A stretch of 5,971 bases of DNA, taken from NCBI GenBank assembly GCA_023415145.1, contig JAEZLW010000026.1, positions 1 to 5,971 on the forward strand, in the 5' to 3' direction. How positions within the stretch are numbered: position 1 is the stretch's first letter; each line of letters begins with the position of its first letter. Shown here one piece after another: positions 5,730-5,971 of the stretch. The notes under the pieces are model-generated. The model made no database searches. It worked only from the letters and a program-made list of their open reading frames with translations, and had not been told where the DNA came from. This stretch comes from Bacillota bacterium (GTDB lineage Bacteria; Bacillota; Clostridia; Christensenellales; Aristaeellaceae). The position numbers were made by a program, and so were the translations under genes.

Positions 5730-5874
5730 ATAATTCCTGCACAACGCAGGCACCGGACCTTGAAAACGATACAGAGTTTAAAGAACTCAAAGAAGAAGAA
5801 AAGAAATCGACAGTCGATTCTAAGAATGAGTTTTCACTTTGTCAAGGGAAACCGAGATAAAGAGGAATAGGATT
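5730..5874 (+). other. 16S rRNA leader with hairpins
   Basis: This is the common leader of all three transcripts. It opens with CCTGC/GCAGG (5736-5750), placed like the first hairpin of P1 and P2 but with other bases. After the boxA-like site come three more hairpins: GAGTT/AACTC (5774-5788), AATCGA/TCGATT (5805-5819), and a 9-pair stem with a bulged A (5830-5852). The purine-rich stretch between them (5789-5804) is unpaired in this model. The 5' half of the long 16S processing stem cut by RNase III is expected in this region, but its partner lies outside the window. Confidence 0.65.
5757..5767 (+). promoter_or_regulatory. boxA-like rRNA antitermination site
   Basis: ACCTTGAAAAC resembles the boxA found in Firmicutes rRNA leaders (CTTTGAAAAC type), which binds NusB-S10 and makes RNA polymerase resistant to termination. 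It lies about 20 nt into the P3 transcript and downstream of P1 and P2, so it would act on all three. I find no similar site directly after P1 or P2. The call rests on motif and position. Confidence 0.6.

Positions 5875-5971
<97 letters not shown>

Larger units (their letters stand above)
5210..5752 (+). repeat. Three tandem copies of a ~215-bp rRNA promoter-leader unit
   Basis: Unit 1 runs from about 5210 to 5422, unit 2 from 5423 to 5636, and unit 3, cut short by the 16S leader, from 5637 to about 5752. The -35 boxes are 215 and 214 bp apart. Units 1 and 2 align without gaps from 5230/5445 to about 5419/5634. The best part (5321-5370 against 5536-5585) has 48 of 50 identical bases and the last 49 positions have 32. 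Unit 3 shares the upstream block, promoter and first hairpin only. The pattern suggests serial duplication of one rrn promoter, followed by drift in the spacers but not in the promoter elements. Confidence 0.9.

Overview
This window looks like a chromosomal segment of a low-to-mid GC Firmicute, most likely a clostridial anaerobe. The evidence is the glmU-pth-mfd gene order, Bacillus/Clostridium-type GlmU and Pth sequences, purine-rich ribosome binding sites, sigma-A-type promoters, and a 16S rRNA start with the usual Firmicutes wording (GACGAACGCTGGCGGCG, then a V1 helix capped by UUCG). I do not assign a genus. Everything convincing lies on the + strand.

Positions 1-4723 hold three tightly packed housekeeping genes. 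They are the 3' end of glmU (UDP-GlcNAc synthesis), pth (peptidyl-tRNA hydrolase) and a complete 1204-codon mfd (transcription-repair coupling factor). They probably form one operon: pth and mfd are 20 nt apart, and the 83-nt glmU-pth gap holds a 14-pair hairpin and no visible promoter. In many Firmicutes prs sits between glmU and pth; it is absent here.

Positions 4724-5209 are a transition zone. It holds a possible 25-codon ORF with a very good Shine-Dalgarno, then a strong hairpin with a GUAA loop and a short T run that should end the mfd operon. Next comes a frameshifted fragment that reads like the cofactor-binding part of an anaerobic carbon monoxide dehydrogenase (CooS), a gene relic with no intact parts around it.

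Positions 5210-5971 are the promoter region and 5' end of a ribosomal RNA operon. Three promoter modules repeat in tandem at 215 and 214 bp. Each has TTGACA, a 17-bp spacer with an extended TGC, and TAGACT or TAAACT. Each is preceded by the same 28-bp block, at the same distance, and followed by a short hairpin whose sequence varies while its pairing is kept. Only the third module is followed by a boxA-like antitermination signal and the 16S leader, so transcripts from all three promoters should pass through one shared processing and antitermination region.

I see no CRISPR array, intact mobile element, tRNA gene or defence system. The least expected features are the triplicated rrn promoter-leader array with its conserved upstream block, and the CooS relic between a DNA repair gene and an rRNA operon.
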